From contig NC_031771.1 of the NCBI RefSeq assembly GCF_001522545.3, forward strand, positions 33,677,090 through 33,741,089: DNA of 64,000 nt. The letters are read 5' to 3'. The notes under the pieces were generated by a model that searched no databases, had not been told where the DNA came from, and saw only the letters and a program-made list of their open reading frames with translations. This DNA is from Parus major. Its lineage: Eukaryota > Chordata > Aves > Passeriformes > Paridae. A program made the translations under genes and the position numbers. Shown piece by piece: positions 37,601 to 50,941 of this stretch; positions within the stretch are counted from its first letter, which is position 1, and the number at the start of each line of letters is the position of its first letter.

Positions 37601-40600
37601 CTAAGGGATCACAACCTTAATATAGATTAATTTAATTGAGGGTAGAAACATGGGTAATTACAATCCTTTGGGAAGAATCAGTATAGCTTTACTAAAGAGA
37701 AGTCCTGCATTGCAAACTTCTTGGTAATCTGACTGCTAGTTTATCTCTCCAATGACTTGTGGGGTATTTGTCCAAAGACTTTTAAGGGGACTCAGTTATC
37801 ATGGAATTAGAGAGAAGGTCCCATTGATAAAACACTGGTTAAAGATAATCAAAATAGAATTTGTATGTTTTCATTATGAGAGAGGTTACCACCGTAGTTC
37901 CACTGCACTCCACAGCATCTTGGATAAACATCTTGGCCTATCAACTTATTTCTAAATTATTTAGAAAATTATTTTCTCAGTGGGTGAAAGAGTTTTCAGA
38001 TAAAATGATTTATTAGAGCATTTAAAGACAGCTAAAAGACCTTAGATACCTATGTGATAATGTAATGAGGAGGCAGCTGACATTCATTTTAGATATGTAT
38101 AACAAGATGCATGTAAGGAAAGAAAATCCTAGCTTTACATGAGGCCTGGGAATCTGCAACTTTGCTCCTCATAAGTGAACCGGTGCTATGATGAATAACT
38201 CTGTCAAAACATTGACTTAACATTCAGCAGAGGACAAAAAGGAATGTTAAGAATTATTACAAAAGGATGCAAGAGCAAATGCCAAATAAATGTTTATGCC
38301 ATTTTGTAAATATATGATTCATCTTCTCCTAGAATTCTGTGATTTTTTTCCTTATCTCACTTGAGCTGAATATAGACCTACAACAGAAACCAAAAAAGTT
38401 CAAGGAACAACAAGGACGATCAAAGGTATAAAACAGCTTCAGAATGAATAATGACTAAACTCAGTGTTCAACTGAGAGATGACCAGATAGGCATATGGCA
38501 AAGTTCTTCAGGATCATATCTGGAGACGGTTGTGTGGAAGCTAGAGAGAACTTTCACTGTCTTTTACAGGATGGGAACTGGGGGCTCATGAATAAAGCTG
38601 TATTTTAAAATAGAGAGAGGTGTTTCATCATGCAGTAGTGTTGCATATATTTTGAACTTTTTGCTAAATGATATTTTATATTAAAAATAAACCTGTGTTC
38701 AAGCAAACTGGAGAGACACTTAGAAATGTAGTGCAGTACCTGGGAGGGGTTATTAGATAGATAGACTACATGATATTTGAGAAATTTGATAAACTGAAAA
38801 TGACTGAGACTAGGAACATATTAGAGAAAATATAATCTGTGCTTGCCCTAAACTATCTTTTTCCTCATTACTTCCTTTGTCTTTTCAAATCAGGATACTG
38901 GGATACTAATTTTACTCAGAGCCCATGGTCTCATACTTTTCTGGGCTTCAGTTCTGGTTCATTATTTATTTACATTTTCTATTTATTACTTATTTATATT
39001 ATTGTAAATTAAATCAGTCTCTACATTAGTGAATTTCAATAATCATTTCATCGAAACTGATTAATTTACAGTAGTATTAACAAATTTGTCCAAATTTGGT
39101 TCTCTGTTACGTGCAAGCAGGCTACCCACCTCTCCAATAAACACATTCAAATAATAAAACTGTAAAATAATAATATTCATGTGATTAATGAGGAGTATGA
39201 ATAAAAACATGTACATATTTACTGGAAATTATTGGATGAGCTTTGTCATTTAACTAAGTTAATTAAATTTATATTAATGCAATTTGATAATTATTGTATA
39301 TGAGTTTTTATGTGTAGTTGTTTCTTCTAGGTTTGTACTGACTTGGCCTGCTGTTCAGGAGCCATGGTAAAGGTGTGGTACTACAGGATAAAGTGCAGAG
39401 TTGCATTAAATTTTTACTTAGAATGTACCTAGAGACACTGTTTCAGAAAATATATATCTGAAAGCAAGACAGGAATAAGATTGGTTCCATGTAGGTTCTT
39501 TTGGAAGGGAAAAGCAAATTTCTTAATATTTAATAAACAGTAATAATTTCAGAGTACTAAAAGCAGGCATCAGGCTTCACACTCTTACCAACTGCATGCA
39601 ACCACCACTCCAAACCCCGCAATTATAAAAACCTCACTCTGTCTTTGATTATTAAGTAAGCCTTTACCTCAGGGTAATTACTACAAGCAAAATGCATGCA
39701 GTGACAAGGAACCTCAGCTTTTCTACCAGGTAAATAAATATAAAGCAGAAAGAGACACCTGAAGGCATACTACTAACCTAATGTATTTTACCTAAAAGCA
39801 AAACTGAAGAATCTTGCCTCTACTAAGTTTTTCATTCAGCATAGGTCTGCAAATGAATGCAAAAAAGAAGCAAAGTGAAACAACAATAAGAAACAGCTAC
39901 TCTCAAATTACCATTTTCTAAAGCAACAAAGCAGGTAAGTATCTCCACTAAAAAACCTAAAGCATAACAAACAATATTCTAGGAACATTACATGTGTATT
40001 TTTCATCTGGAAAATCAGGCAAACCACCAGAACCCTGGCTTGGATATTTTAAAGAATGTTAACCTTATGATTGCTTGCCAAGAAAAAAGTTACTTAGTTT
40101 AAAAACTTCTACATGATTAAGTCTAATTAGCAAATTTTGCCAAGAAGGCCCTTAACAAGGGACCAATATCTGTCCCAACACATAGTCAACTCCCCTCCTC
40201 CATAGTTATTTGCATCCTAACAGTTCAAGAAACTTCCTTGTTTTGTAATACTAACATGATAAAAATCACCAGACTATTCTCAATGTAATCATTAGACTTA
40301 TTTGTTTCCAGATGAGCTGTAATTTAGAGCTCAAGTAAACAAATGAATTCTCACACATCTTGTTTTCTCCAAAAAATCATTACTCAGTTTAACTAGCACA
40401 TGATAAATAAGATTGCTAGTATGAGGTAAAGTCCTTATGAAGATAAATCTGTTCAGAATTTCAACATGAATTTAGAGATCAAGGTGGACCTTTTCTGTAA
40501 CACAATCTGCTGTGGTGAATTGCTAATGTATGAAAGCCACAAATTGCCTGTCTTCATTAGGAATTTATTAGGCATTTGTTACCTTAGGTGACAACACACT

Positions 40601-43600
40601 TAGTTTCCTACTGAAGACACATCTCCATGAGAATGACTTCCATGCTTGGAAAAGAATTTGCTAGCTGCAGGCAGGTAAGTAAGTAAGCAGGTAGACACAG
40701 GCACACAGAGCTTACAGTCATTTGGACTACTTGTCTGCTTCAAATTAAGCAGCAGTTAAATGTTTTGTGGCTCATAGCCCAAATTTTGGAATTTGAGGCC
40801 CTTCTCATTCCCCCATTGGTTTGAGAGAGCCTGCTGTCAAGACCTTTGAAGACCATCTTATGCAGACCTTTAAAGTTTTCCTTAGAGAACTCTACAGAAT
40901 AGGGCTTTGGTAAATGTTTGTCTTTTCAGCAAGAAGTTCCTTATTTTTGTGTGTTTTGGTGTTTTCTTCCTTTTTTGTGTGTGTTTCTTTACTTGGGAGT
41001 ACATTCACTTGGTGGTAGGAAGTTTGTGGCTCTTAAAGAACAAATACTGATTATGCTATATGGATAAATAACAGCTAAGATTGATAAGAAAACTGGTAGT
41101 AACAAGTATCTAAGCAAACTGAGTGGACATTTACTTGTTTTCAAGAAAGGAAAATAAGTTTGGCAAATGGCAAGATTCCAAGTGCTGTAGCTAGAACATG
41201 CCATAATTAATTTCATATTTTTTTCTGATGTATGTCAGATAATGATTCATTTTGCAATAACTGTTTAATACAATGCATGACTTCTCTCTGTTTGTTCCTG
41301 TTATGGAAGACTGAAAACAAAGCAACGTAGGAAAACATTGTCTATGCCAGTTATGGCTACAAGAAGGCAGGAGATACAGGAATGGACTGATGGGGTAGAA
41401 AGGTTCTTTTGCAGTTAGGGGAGAGATTCTTACAGTAATTCCTCTTTCAAGTGAACTTTTTGTATGTCAGTCATGTAGTGGTGACCCCAGTGATCACTCA
41501 GGACACTTGCCCATAGCACCACAAATATTTTCAGTCTCCTAATAATACAGAGTAAAATTCTTGACTTCTTGGTAAATATTTGCTGTCTTCTGCAGGAATT
41601 GTAGGAATAAAAAATATTTCAATTAGCCAATATACAAGGTATTGTTTACATACATTATATAAGCATACATGTACATAGGTGTATGTAAACAATACAATTC
41701 AAAATAATCAGGTGATATTCAGCCATACCATGTGCTTTCATCTATTTTCACCTAAGTGATCTATCCACTGGGCCCAGTGGAAAACAGATGACACACTTCT
41801 GAATGAAAGCTCCAACAGTAATTGTCAGAGGGAGAGTTTTGCTGTGACAACTGTACGCCTGGTGACATTGGACTTTGGCAGGAAAGTGCTGAGTACATTC
41901 AAGATAAGAGTTCTGTAAATTGATTTGATACTGTATTTTGCTTGAAGATTTTATTGTCCTACATACCTTTCTTTAAGCAAGGACAGTTGTGCATATCAGT
42001 AATTCATCAATTTCATGTATGTTCTAACTAGAACAAACTGTGAATTGAAACACATGGTCACTATCATTATGGAACTGCTCAGGGAAGGCTTCTCTCCTCA
42101 ATGTTTTTTCCAGGGGAAACAAAATTATCAACAAACAGTTTAATATCCTCTTTTTCAAGGCAGTAGCTTGACATATTTCTAAGTCAACTGGAAATACTCT
42201 TGGCAGGATTACTGAGTATAAATTTAACATGTAACAGTGAACTTCTTGTTTTCATAATGTCCACAAGAGTATGTACACAACTGAGAGTTCTAAATTTAGG
42301 AGATTGCTTTAGGCATAAAAGATGTTTATTTTTACTGAGCCAAAGACCACAAGAAACAAGTCTGTTTTGTAGAATAGATAGTACAACATTTTCCTCCTCC
42401 ATCACTTCACCAGGTGAATTTTCAGGGTGAAAGATTTCTCCATCCTCTTTTTCCTAGATTGTGTGAAATGAGATATTCATGACAGGTATGAAGACTCTTC
42501 AGTGGCACCAAAACCTGCCTTTTATGTATTTTTGAGTTAACAGGATCAAGTGAGAGACAGTAGTACATCAACATTCTCAAAACAAGCTGATATTCAAATG
42601 AGTGGGTGAAACTGGTGAGATAATGATAAAAGAAAGCTTTCAGGATAAGTGATCTCACTGTGGTTTGTGTTTTATTATTCTTAAATGCACCATAACCATT
42701 CCCCATCCTCCTCTGAAGACATGAAGTCAAATTCTTTTACACTAACTCCCTGGAATATATCTTGTCTTAAAAAATGCTTGTCAAGGCAACTCATTCAGAC
42801 TTTTTCAGGGAAAAATGAGAAGTAAACAAAACAAAAAAAAAGGGAAACAACAAATAAATGAAATCTTTCTCCATGTTCATGGAAAAAAATCTGAATTAAT
42901 CAACAAGAATGACTTATTTCAGATTTCAAAAACTTCCACATTCAGAGGGCATTTAGCCATAAGTTTGGTGCAAAATTTTTTTCACCTTTCACAACAATCC
43001 CCTTTCCAATATTATTTCTTCTAAAGAGTAATTGCCATGGTTGTGTGAAAGTAAGGTTTAAAGTCTGTGCCATAAAAAAATATGGCTTTCTAAAACTGTG
43101 CAAGTACTTTCATTCAGCCCTTTTTTGTAAAGTGAATTTCATCATTCTCCTTTCATCATAAAACACTCAAAAATCATCTCCTATCATGCAGATATAAAAA
43201 GCAATAGCATTCATGGGATAAATTCACATTTGAACGTTGCAGTTTGAGGAAGCAGCATTAAGTGAAGGGTGTAAATAAAGATACCAGAAGAGATAGAGGA
43301 TCACATGTCAGTGACAGAGAAGTTTGTGTCTATAACTTGGGTTTTGGACTTTGCGTAGTGTGAGATAAAGCTTTCAGAAGTTGCATGAAGACATGGAACA
43401 TTCCACTAACACCGTGGGAAAGAGGAAACAAATGAAGCTATTCTGATTAGGCATCATAATTTTTTCACAGAAATTTGTTTCCAGATTTTTCTATAAATTT
43501 CTAAGTGTTAAAAAAGTCATATATTTATAGTTCAGAGTAGATCTATCAAAGGAAAAAAAAAGAGAATATTTATCACTTTAAATTGGATGATGGGAGAATT

Positions 43601-46600
43601 TCAGTCCAGATGTTATATACTCTGTAAAAGCAGATAGATGTATATCTGTAATTTTGATTACTTTTCAGTGAGAATTTCTTAAGACCAAGTCATATGTTTT
43701 GACTCCATCCAGTCTGACTCATTACAAAGCACAGCGATATTTCCTCAGTACAACTGCAGCATTTGTGATTTTCATGCAATTCCCTTCACAATGGGGAACA
43801 TTTGAGCAAAAATAAGGAATTGAAAGAGAGTTTAAGGGAAATAGAAAGGTGTGACACTCATAAAAATTTGCAATCTGTTTTCTGCTGAGGTAATCCATGG
43901 GTCTGAGGATAACTAGTTGTTTTAGCATTTCAGAAAAAGAAAGCATTTCTTTGGCAAAGAACTCCTACAAATGCAAGAAATGCATAGGTGCTGAAAAGGA
44001 AGACAGAAGAAAGAAACAATCGGAATTGCTTTTGCATAAAGTCATGTAGAGCTATCTATGCATAGTATGTTGTAGGATTGGTTCTATCAGTGAGATACAA
44101 AAAAAATGCAAATAAATCAGCACAACCTTACCACATTTTATTGAAAAACAATGTTATTCAAATGCACAGCAAGTGGGTGCTGATTCTTTAGAAAGAGAAG
44201 GGAAGGTTGTTCCAACTGCCTAGGTTGTTCCTGGGTTTTTCTGTTGGGAGTGGCTGAGAACATGCTGCACTGCTTTTGCTAATACCACTGAGCATAAAAA
44301 AGATGGATGAAAGCAGTAAAATAAAACATTAAATCCATCCCATATTTCTTTTGTTAACGTTACATCGCTAAAGAACTTAAGGATGGGACATGATGCTGCT
44401 ATTGGCTTAGTGTTAAGTAATTTGTTGAGTTGGTTTTTTCATTTTAAATTTTTAAAATAATTTTTCATGGTACTTATTCATAATTTCTGTACTCACATAT
44501 AGAAAAAAAAATCTTTTTCTCTCCTAAGATGTAGTGTAAAAAAACAAATTGAGCTGTTAGATAACTTGGTAATCAGTATTGTAGAAAAGACACCTATCTG
44601 TAAAAACATTAGATACAATTAAAAATTGCAGAATTTATTGTAGAAGAACTTCAGCTTTTTTTAGTGATGGTTTCCAGATTCTGCCTTGCAGTAGAAGTGA
44701 TTGAGCAGCTCAGGTTTAACTAGCTGAGTGTGCTGGAGACAGCAGGACACGGGTCTTATCCCTGTGTCTCATGAGGGACTTAAGGCATAACTCCACATCA
44801 CAAAAGAAGTAAGCTGGCTGGAATTATTCAAACCTGGAAGAGTATTATGAAATTTTGCCAGAAACCACAGTTCCATCAGCTCTGTTAGCTGAATTATTCA
44901 TGTATTTTTTCCTGGGATCATTTCAGTCAAAATGGGCCAGTAAATGTCCAGTTATTCAAACTAATCCAGCTCAATTTGAGGACTGCTTAGGACTTCAGTA
45001 ACAGCCCAACAGATTGCTAGCCTGAGAAAGGCCTTGGGTTGGGCCTTTGCCAGCTGATTCAAGAAATACTGCAACTTCTTTTTGCTCCTTTAGCAAGGAA
45101 ATATTCAAGAAACCCTTCAGTACTATGGGGCAAATGATGTTGCTTCTTTAGGAACTTACTTTGGGTTGTTGTTCTGGATAATATTCTAATCACCAATGCC
45201 AAAGATATTTTTGGCTTTAAATGTTAATAATGAGTTTTGAAACATGAGATGGGCAACTGGGTTATTCTTTATTTATATACATACCATACACTCACAAATA
45301 CATGCAAATTTTTATCTATCCAGAAGCAATTTAAAGATTAATGAATGACTAAATGAAATGGAGTGTATTTTTTGGTATAATCCTTGAAAAATTAGGTCTC
45401 CTTTCTGTTCTTCAATGTTTTGGCAGAATGATTGCCTAAAAGACATTTGTGGGAACAGTGTTATTGCTCTTGGGAAGTGGTTTTTTTTTCATCCCTTTTA
45501 AAGACTGTGAATGTAGTTTCACATGACTCAATCAATTGAATAATATTTTATGGTTAAAAGCATAGCCTTGTCTCCCATGGTCCTGACTTTGGGCACCTGG
45601 AATTGACTCTTCATTCCCTTTTTTTTATTAATAAAACAGAAATAGTGAGCTTAGTGAGCTGAATTAGATTTCTGAAGGGCAGCCACAGAGCTGGTATGAG
45701 GGAGAGGGCAGGGCTGTGTGTCTGGGTATCAGGGAGGAGGCTGGAAGGGGTGACATCACCTCTTTCACTGTCAGTGGGTTGCTGGACTGCCTTAATTTTT
45801 TATTGCACCTTCTTGAAGACTGTGCTGCACTCAGTACAGTGAGTGAGTTAGTACCAATTTCAGTAATTCCATCAACACTGTGGTTGAACTAACAATAGTA
45901 AAAATAGGCCCCACTTGGCTTTCTTCTGACTAATTGTAAGTCCATGATAGAGCAGGAATTGAACAATCCTCCAAAGCTGGTGCCCAAATGAGTCACTCTT
46001 AAATTATACACTGTTTTTCAGGGTATACTAAGGTACCCTAACTAGTTCCTGGAAAAATGTGTTTGTTCTTGCTTTGTCTTTGTGTTTATCTAAAATAAAA
46101 ATATTGTATAACAATTTAATGTCAATAAAAACACTGACTCAGGGCTATACACCCAAAGTACATATTTTGCTTTGCAGTGGCAAAAGGTTATGACATTTAA
46201 TTCCTAGCCAACCTTTCACATATCTCTATTTACTCTTCACATGCATACAGTCAGATCAAATACTGCCATGGGTTAAAAACACACTGCCATGGGTAAAAAG
46301 CACTGTACAATAACATGTAGTTTCTACGCACTGCAAGTTTTATCTGCATACACATATAGTGTATGTATGGGCACCAGAACATATTCACACAATAATGGGA
46401 ACAATGGACTAGAAGGGAATAAGTCACTAGAGAAATCCCATTCTGTTGCAGGAAAACACATTACGTTCCTTCAAAGTTCTCTTTTTTACTCCTGCTGATC
46501 TCACTAGAAATCTATTCCAAATACTGAAAACTCTACAAGTTAGGACTCTTTCATTTATAAGAAGAAAGTCTAAAATACTAATGACCTCTTTTTTTTCTCC

Positions 46601-49600
46601 CTGATATTCTTTCTTAGCTTAAAAGGGTTCTTTTTTTGTTCTTGGTGTTTATCTCTCATCAGGATTAAAAGGATATGTTCACTTTCTGCATATCAGTCAT
46701 AAATGCTTGCTGCTTCTGTTACCAGATTAAAAAAACCTAAGCTCTTCAAGCCATCTCATGTGAAAGACAAATTTCATATTCTTTTTGTAATCTTTTTGTA
46801 ATCTACAATCTGTAGTCCTTCTCTAGATTGCCTTAGGTGTTTGAACATATTCATTCAGAAGAGTTCCAGGACTGGTGAAAGGGATCTTTTCCTAATGCAA
46901 ACATATCTGATTATGCTTCCTATGATTCCTTTTGCCTTTTGATGTCCTGCAATGCATGACAATTATTCGATAGTCATCTCTAAATCTGGGCATTTCAAGC
47001 AGACCAGATTCTAGTTTAGTGAATAATTTGAAGACTTTCTGTTTTATACTATTGAATGAAAGTTGGCTCCTCCTTTCTTCTCATACAAGGTCATTGAGAA
47101 GTTTATGGAAACTGTTTTACACATTTCCAAACAGCTGTATTTAGAGGTTGTGAAACCAAATTTTAAGTCACATGCTGTTGGAGAGTTACAGAACTTGCTG
47201 TGATGGATCAGGTGCACTGCTAATGTTGATCTGGCATTGTACCATGTGCTTCTAAACAGTCGAAGGATTGACCAAGCAGCAGCTATGAAATGTAACTTAA
47301 TCAAGTGCATCTACTTGTTTGAAGGAGTTTTTGCAACCAGGAATATATGTGCCTATGATTTCATAATGGCCCCGGTGTGACAGGACACCAGAACCACACA
47401 GGGAATTTCCATATTAAAATAATGTGTTTTATTAATACTTTTGTGGAAAATATTTATTTATTAATACTTCTGTGGAAATTTTATCCAGTTATCCCTTTTT
47501 CTCTTTTCATTGTCTCCTTTTATTTTATTAAATAAACCAAATAAACAAACAATATAAATCACTGTAAAGTTATAGTTAGTTTTCAGATAGTTATTTTGTT
47601 TCCTTAAGTGTTGTCACAACCAGCCCTTCTTCTCTACAACCTTGTATTTTTGTAGTAATTTACTCCATTGCAAGCATGGAAAAGAGCAAAGTCAAGATTA
47701 TAGAACCTCTTGGATGAGCTATAAGTAAAAATAACAATGCCAGGATCCTAAGGAAAACAAACAAACAAACAAATAAACCAAATAGAAAAAAGGGATAGGA
47801 ATTCTTCCTACCACACTATGTAAGGAATTCTGATTTCATTCCTGTTCCAACAGAATCTACTTCTCTACATCACAGCTATAGCACCACTGAAATAGCATTC
47901 TGTCGCTTATTTTAATATATTTAGTAACCATGACAGCCAGTAAGTATGAACCACAAGACCTTATTAGAAAAAGAAATTAAGGTAAAGGAAGAAAGACTCT
48001 TCTTGAAATATTGAAATTCTCAGTGTTTTATTACTCCTTGATACTTACTTTGCTTCCCAGGGGGCACATAAACTCATGTTCCCCTTCTCACATAGAAATC
48101 AAAGATCCAACTGATATGGAAGAAGGAAGCAAAAGGACAGTTAACTAATTAATGGTTAATGTATTTTCTTTAGAAAGTGCTAAAAAGAACAAATATTACA
48201 CAGTGGATCTGAGATACATGATATAAAAACAGCCACTGGTTTACGTCAAAGAGGTTACTTTTGATAGAGGAAATACTTCATTGCCTTCCCTCTCAATTAT
48301 AAAATTAATGTCTTCTTCTGTATATATTTTGGACAGATAATAACTATATGAAACAAAATGTACTAAGAATCAGGTCTCATTTCTTGTTTCTTTAATGATT
48401 TAAGGCAAATAATTTGCATTGGGTTACTTTTGTTTTTTCAGATGTTTGAAATTACATCAAGGGAATCATTTGGATTTACTGACAATTCTGGATTCTGGAA
48501 GGGTAACTAGGTCTTTTTTCTCCCACATGCTCTCTGAAATAACTGGCAGTCCCATTTAATAATCCTTGACATGCAAAACAGTTTGGCAGGTTAAGAGAAA
48601 AATTAAAAATAAATGTTGATTCTGAACACATTGTCCTTAGCAACAGGAAGGAGGGAATAGAGGTGTGGCTGTATTCTTGGAAATATTGGAAACCCAAATG
48701 TAAGAATATTAATTTGTGTTGTATTTTATTGCAATTTAGATAATTTCAATTATATAAAAACTCAAAAAATTGAATTACTCATTCTCTAGGAGTGAATGAC
48801 AACTTTAAAGACAGTTTTTTATAGAGATACTACAGATTTCTGAATTCGCCTTTTCTTCTGTGAAGACAAATGTCTTTCTGTAAATGACACTGCTATGACC
48901 TAAATGTGTCAGTGTTTTAATAATCAATTTCAGATTTTTCTTTTCTTTCTCTAAAAAAGTATTATCGTGCAACCAAAACACTTTGAGGAATTACAGTGAG
49001 ATGTTCTTCTAAGGTTTATCACAAAAATTTTGCATTCAGTTACAGAGACTCCTCCTCTTTAGATGACAGATATATGCTGGGAACATTCTAACAGCTCTCT
49101 AACACTGAGACAATCCTCCATTTGAAATTAGTTTGTGCCTATGAGCGTATGTATGAAAAGGGAAGGATGGAAAATCTGTTTTTAATTTTCTGAAAGCAAG
49201 AAATGGCATGAGATGAATATTTACTCAAAATTTCATGCTTTCTTCCTTAAAAGCACTCTCATTACAGCATGTGAATAATATGTATCTTGGCTATGACAGG
49301 GAAACTTTGTTATTATTGAGTGATGGGGACAGCTCTACTGACACAGCCCTAAAACCTTTGAAGACTTCTGAAGCTGGGGAAGGAATTTTAAAAGGAAGGT
49401 TTACAAGATGTGACCAAAATATCTTGCTCAAATAAGAGCAAAATACAGCTATAGCTATAGCAAGTAGGAGACTTACTAGTATTTGTGCACAAAATAAAAT
49501 ATATGGATTAGTATGGTATGGCTGAGCATGAATCAGCTGAGGCATGAAGCTGTGAAAAAGAAAACATATAAACAGAGCCCTATAACCAAAACATGCAAAG

Positions 49601-50190
49601 TAATCCCTCTTCTCTGCACCTCACTAGCAAGGCTTTCATTAGAATACTTGGTATAGTTCTGTTTTTTCCTCTTCAAAACAAGCAGAGGATTGGCTGAAAT
49701 GCACAGAGGAGAGATGCAACAGTGATTTCAGCTCTGGAAACCATGATCTATGAGAAAAGAATAAGTAATTTAAATTTTTTTTTCTTGAAAAACAAAAGAG
49801 AAAAATAAAGAAATATGGTGTGGAGAAGGAATGTAGTAAATAAGCCATTAGCAAAGAGGAAGGGAGTAATGCTTTCCCTGTTTGTTGAAGATAAAATGAG
49901 AAATAATTACCTAAATTGCAAAAAGAAGGAGTTACATAAGGTATTTAGAAAAGAATTTCTGAGAGTAAGAATTATGAACTGCTGAGAAGCGGTGAAGTTC
50001 TTTTAATCAGGTTTAATAAGTATCAGTCCACACATATATATCTGATTCTATGCCAACTCAGAAATCTCTTTTACTTCTATGATTTTATGTTCACTTAAAA
50101 CACACATTTTAGATACACTGAATATATAAACTTGCATCACATAACTGGTACTGGACCTTTTTTTCTTAATCAAAACAATTAGTTATGGAA
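37601..50190. other. Intergenic DNA, no gene recognised
   Basis: About 12.6 kb of AT-rich DNA. It contains an inverted repeat at 41639-41695, a (CAAA)n run at 47754-47778 and minor slippage duplications (e.g. ACTGCCATGGGT twice near 46262-46297). A somewhat GC-richer patch at about 44680-45150 is unidentified. Open frames are all about 100 codons or less with no recognisable protein. Confidence 0.65.
41639..41695. repeat. Inverted repeat, 16-bp perfect arms
   Basis: GTATTGTTTACATACA at 41639-41654 is exactly complementary to 41680-41695, with a 25-nt spacer. Each arm carries a forkhead-type word (TGTTTAC / GTAAACA). Function unknown. Confidence 0.9.
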
Positions 50191-50198
50191 TATTTCAA

Positions 50199-50689
50199 GT
50201 GTACCCCTCAGCCTGTGGGATGGACTCATGTTGGAGAAGTTGGTGGAGAACTGTCTCCCATAGGAGGAACCCCACATGGAGGAAGATCGAGTTTGAGGAG
50301 TCTTCCTCCTGGGAGGGAGGAGTGGCAGAGATAATGAACTGATTGCAACCACCATTCCCCATCCTCCTGTGCCTCTGAGGGGGAGGGGGTAGAGAAAATC
50401 AGAGGGAAGTTGAGCTTGGGAAGAAGGGAGGAGTAGTGGGGAGGTGTTTTCAAGATATGGGTTTGTTTATCACTATCCTGCTTTGGTTTGATTGGCAATA
50501 AATTCAGTTTATTTCTTCAAGTCAGCTCTGGGATTTGCCTGTTACAGTAAGTGTTGAATGATCTCTCTCTGTCCTTATATTGAACCATGAACCTTTCCTT
50601 ATATTTTTTCTCCTCAATCCAGATGAGGAGAAGAGTGCCAGAGAGGCATTGGTGGGCATCTGGAATTCAGACTGGTTAAGCCTACTACA
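50199..50689 (+). mobile_element. ERV LTR fragment, 3' part
   Basis: DNA that I recognise as the 3' portion of a common songbird endogenous-retrovirus LTR. A G-rich block (50220-50430) is followed by TTTGATTGGCAATAAATTC, which holds the AATAAA polyadenylation signal at about 50497-50502. Then comes the U5-like stretch with GATCTCTCTCTGTCCTTAT and GGCATTGGTGGGCATCTGG, ending with CTACTACA near 50689. The 5' part of the LTR with its TG start is missing, and no viral coding region follows. The copy is diverged and is a dead remnant. The family label rests on memory and needs a repeat-library search. Confidence 0.75.
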
Positions 50690-50853
50690 AAATATCTGAA
50701 AATAATGTCATAATTTTTTAATTCTACTCAATGTATTTTATTTATGTTATTTATCACCTATTTATATTTCCAATAAAATTGTTGATTTCATATAAAGATG
50801 AATTTTCCTTTGATTAAAAATAAACAAACTTTGGCCTGATTTTTTTTTTTTTT

Positions 50854-50941
50854 TAGATCTGTCTTAATAATTTGTTTTCTTATAACTGTGCAAATAAAAA
50901 TTTGCACAGTTATAAGAAAACAAATTATTTAGACAGATCTA
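50854..50941. repeat. Near-perfect 88-bp hairpin (42-bp arms)
   Basis: Left arm 50854-50895 (starting TAGATCTGTCT) pairs with right arm 50900-50941 across a 4-A loop, with one mismatch (the T at 50865 has no complement). The left arm is immediately preceded by a run of about 14 T. There is no TA or other target duplication that would prove a transposon. Possible origins: a foldback from template switching in replication, a tiny inverted-repeat transposon remnant, or a hairpin RNA gene. Confidence 0.95.
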
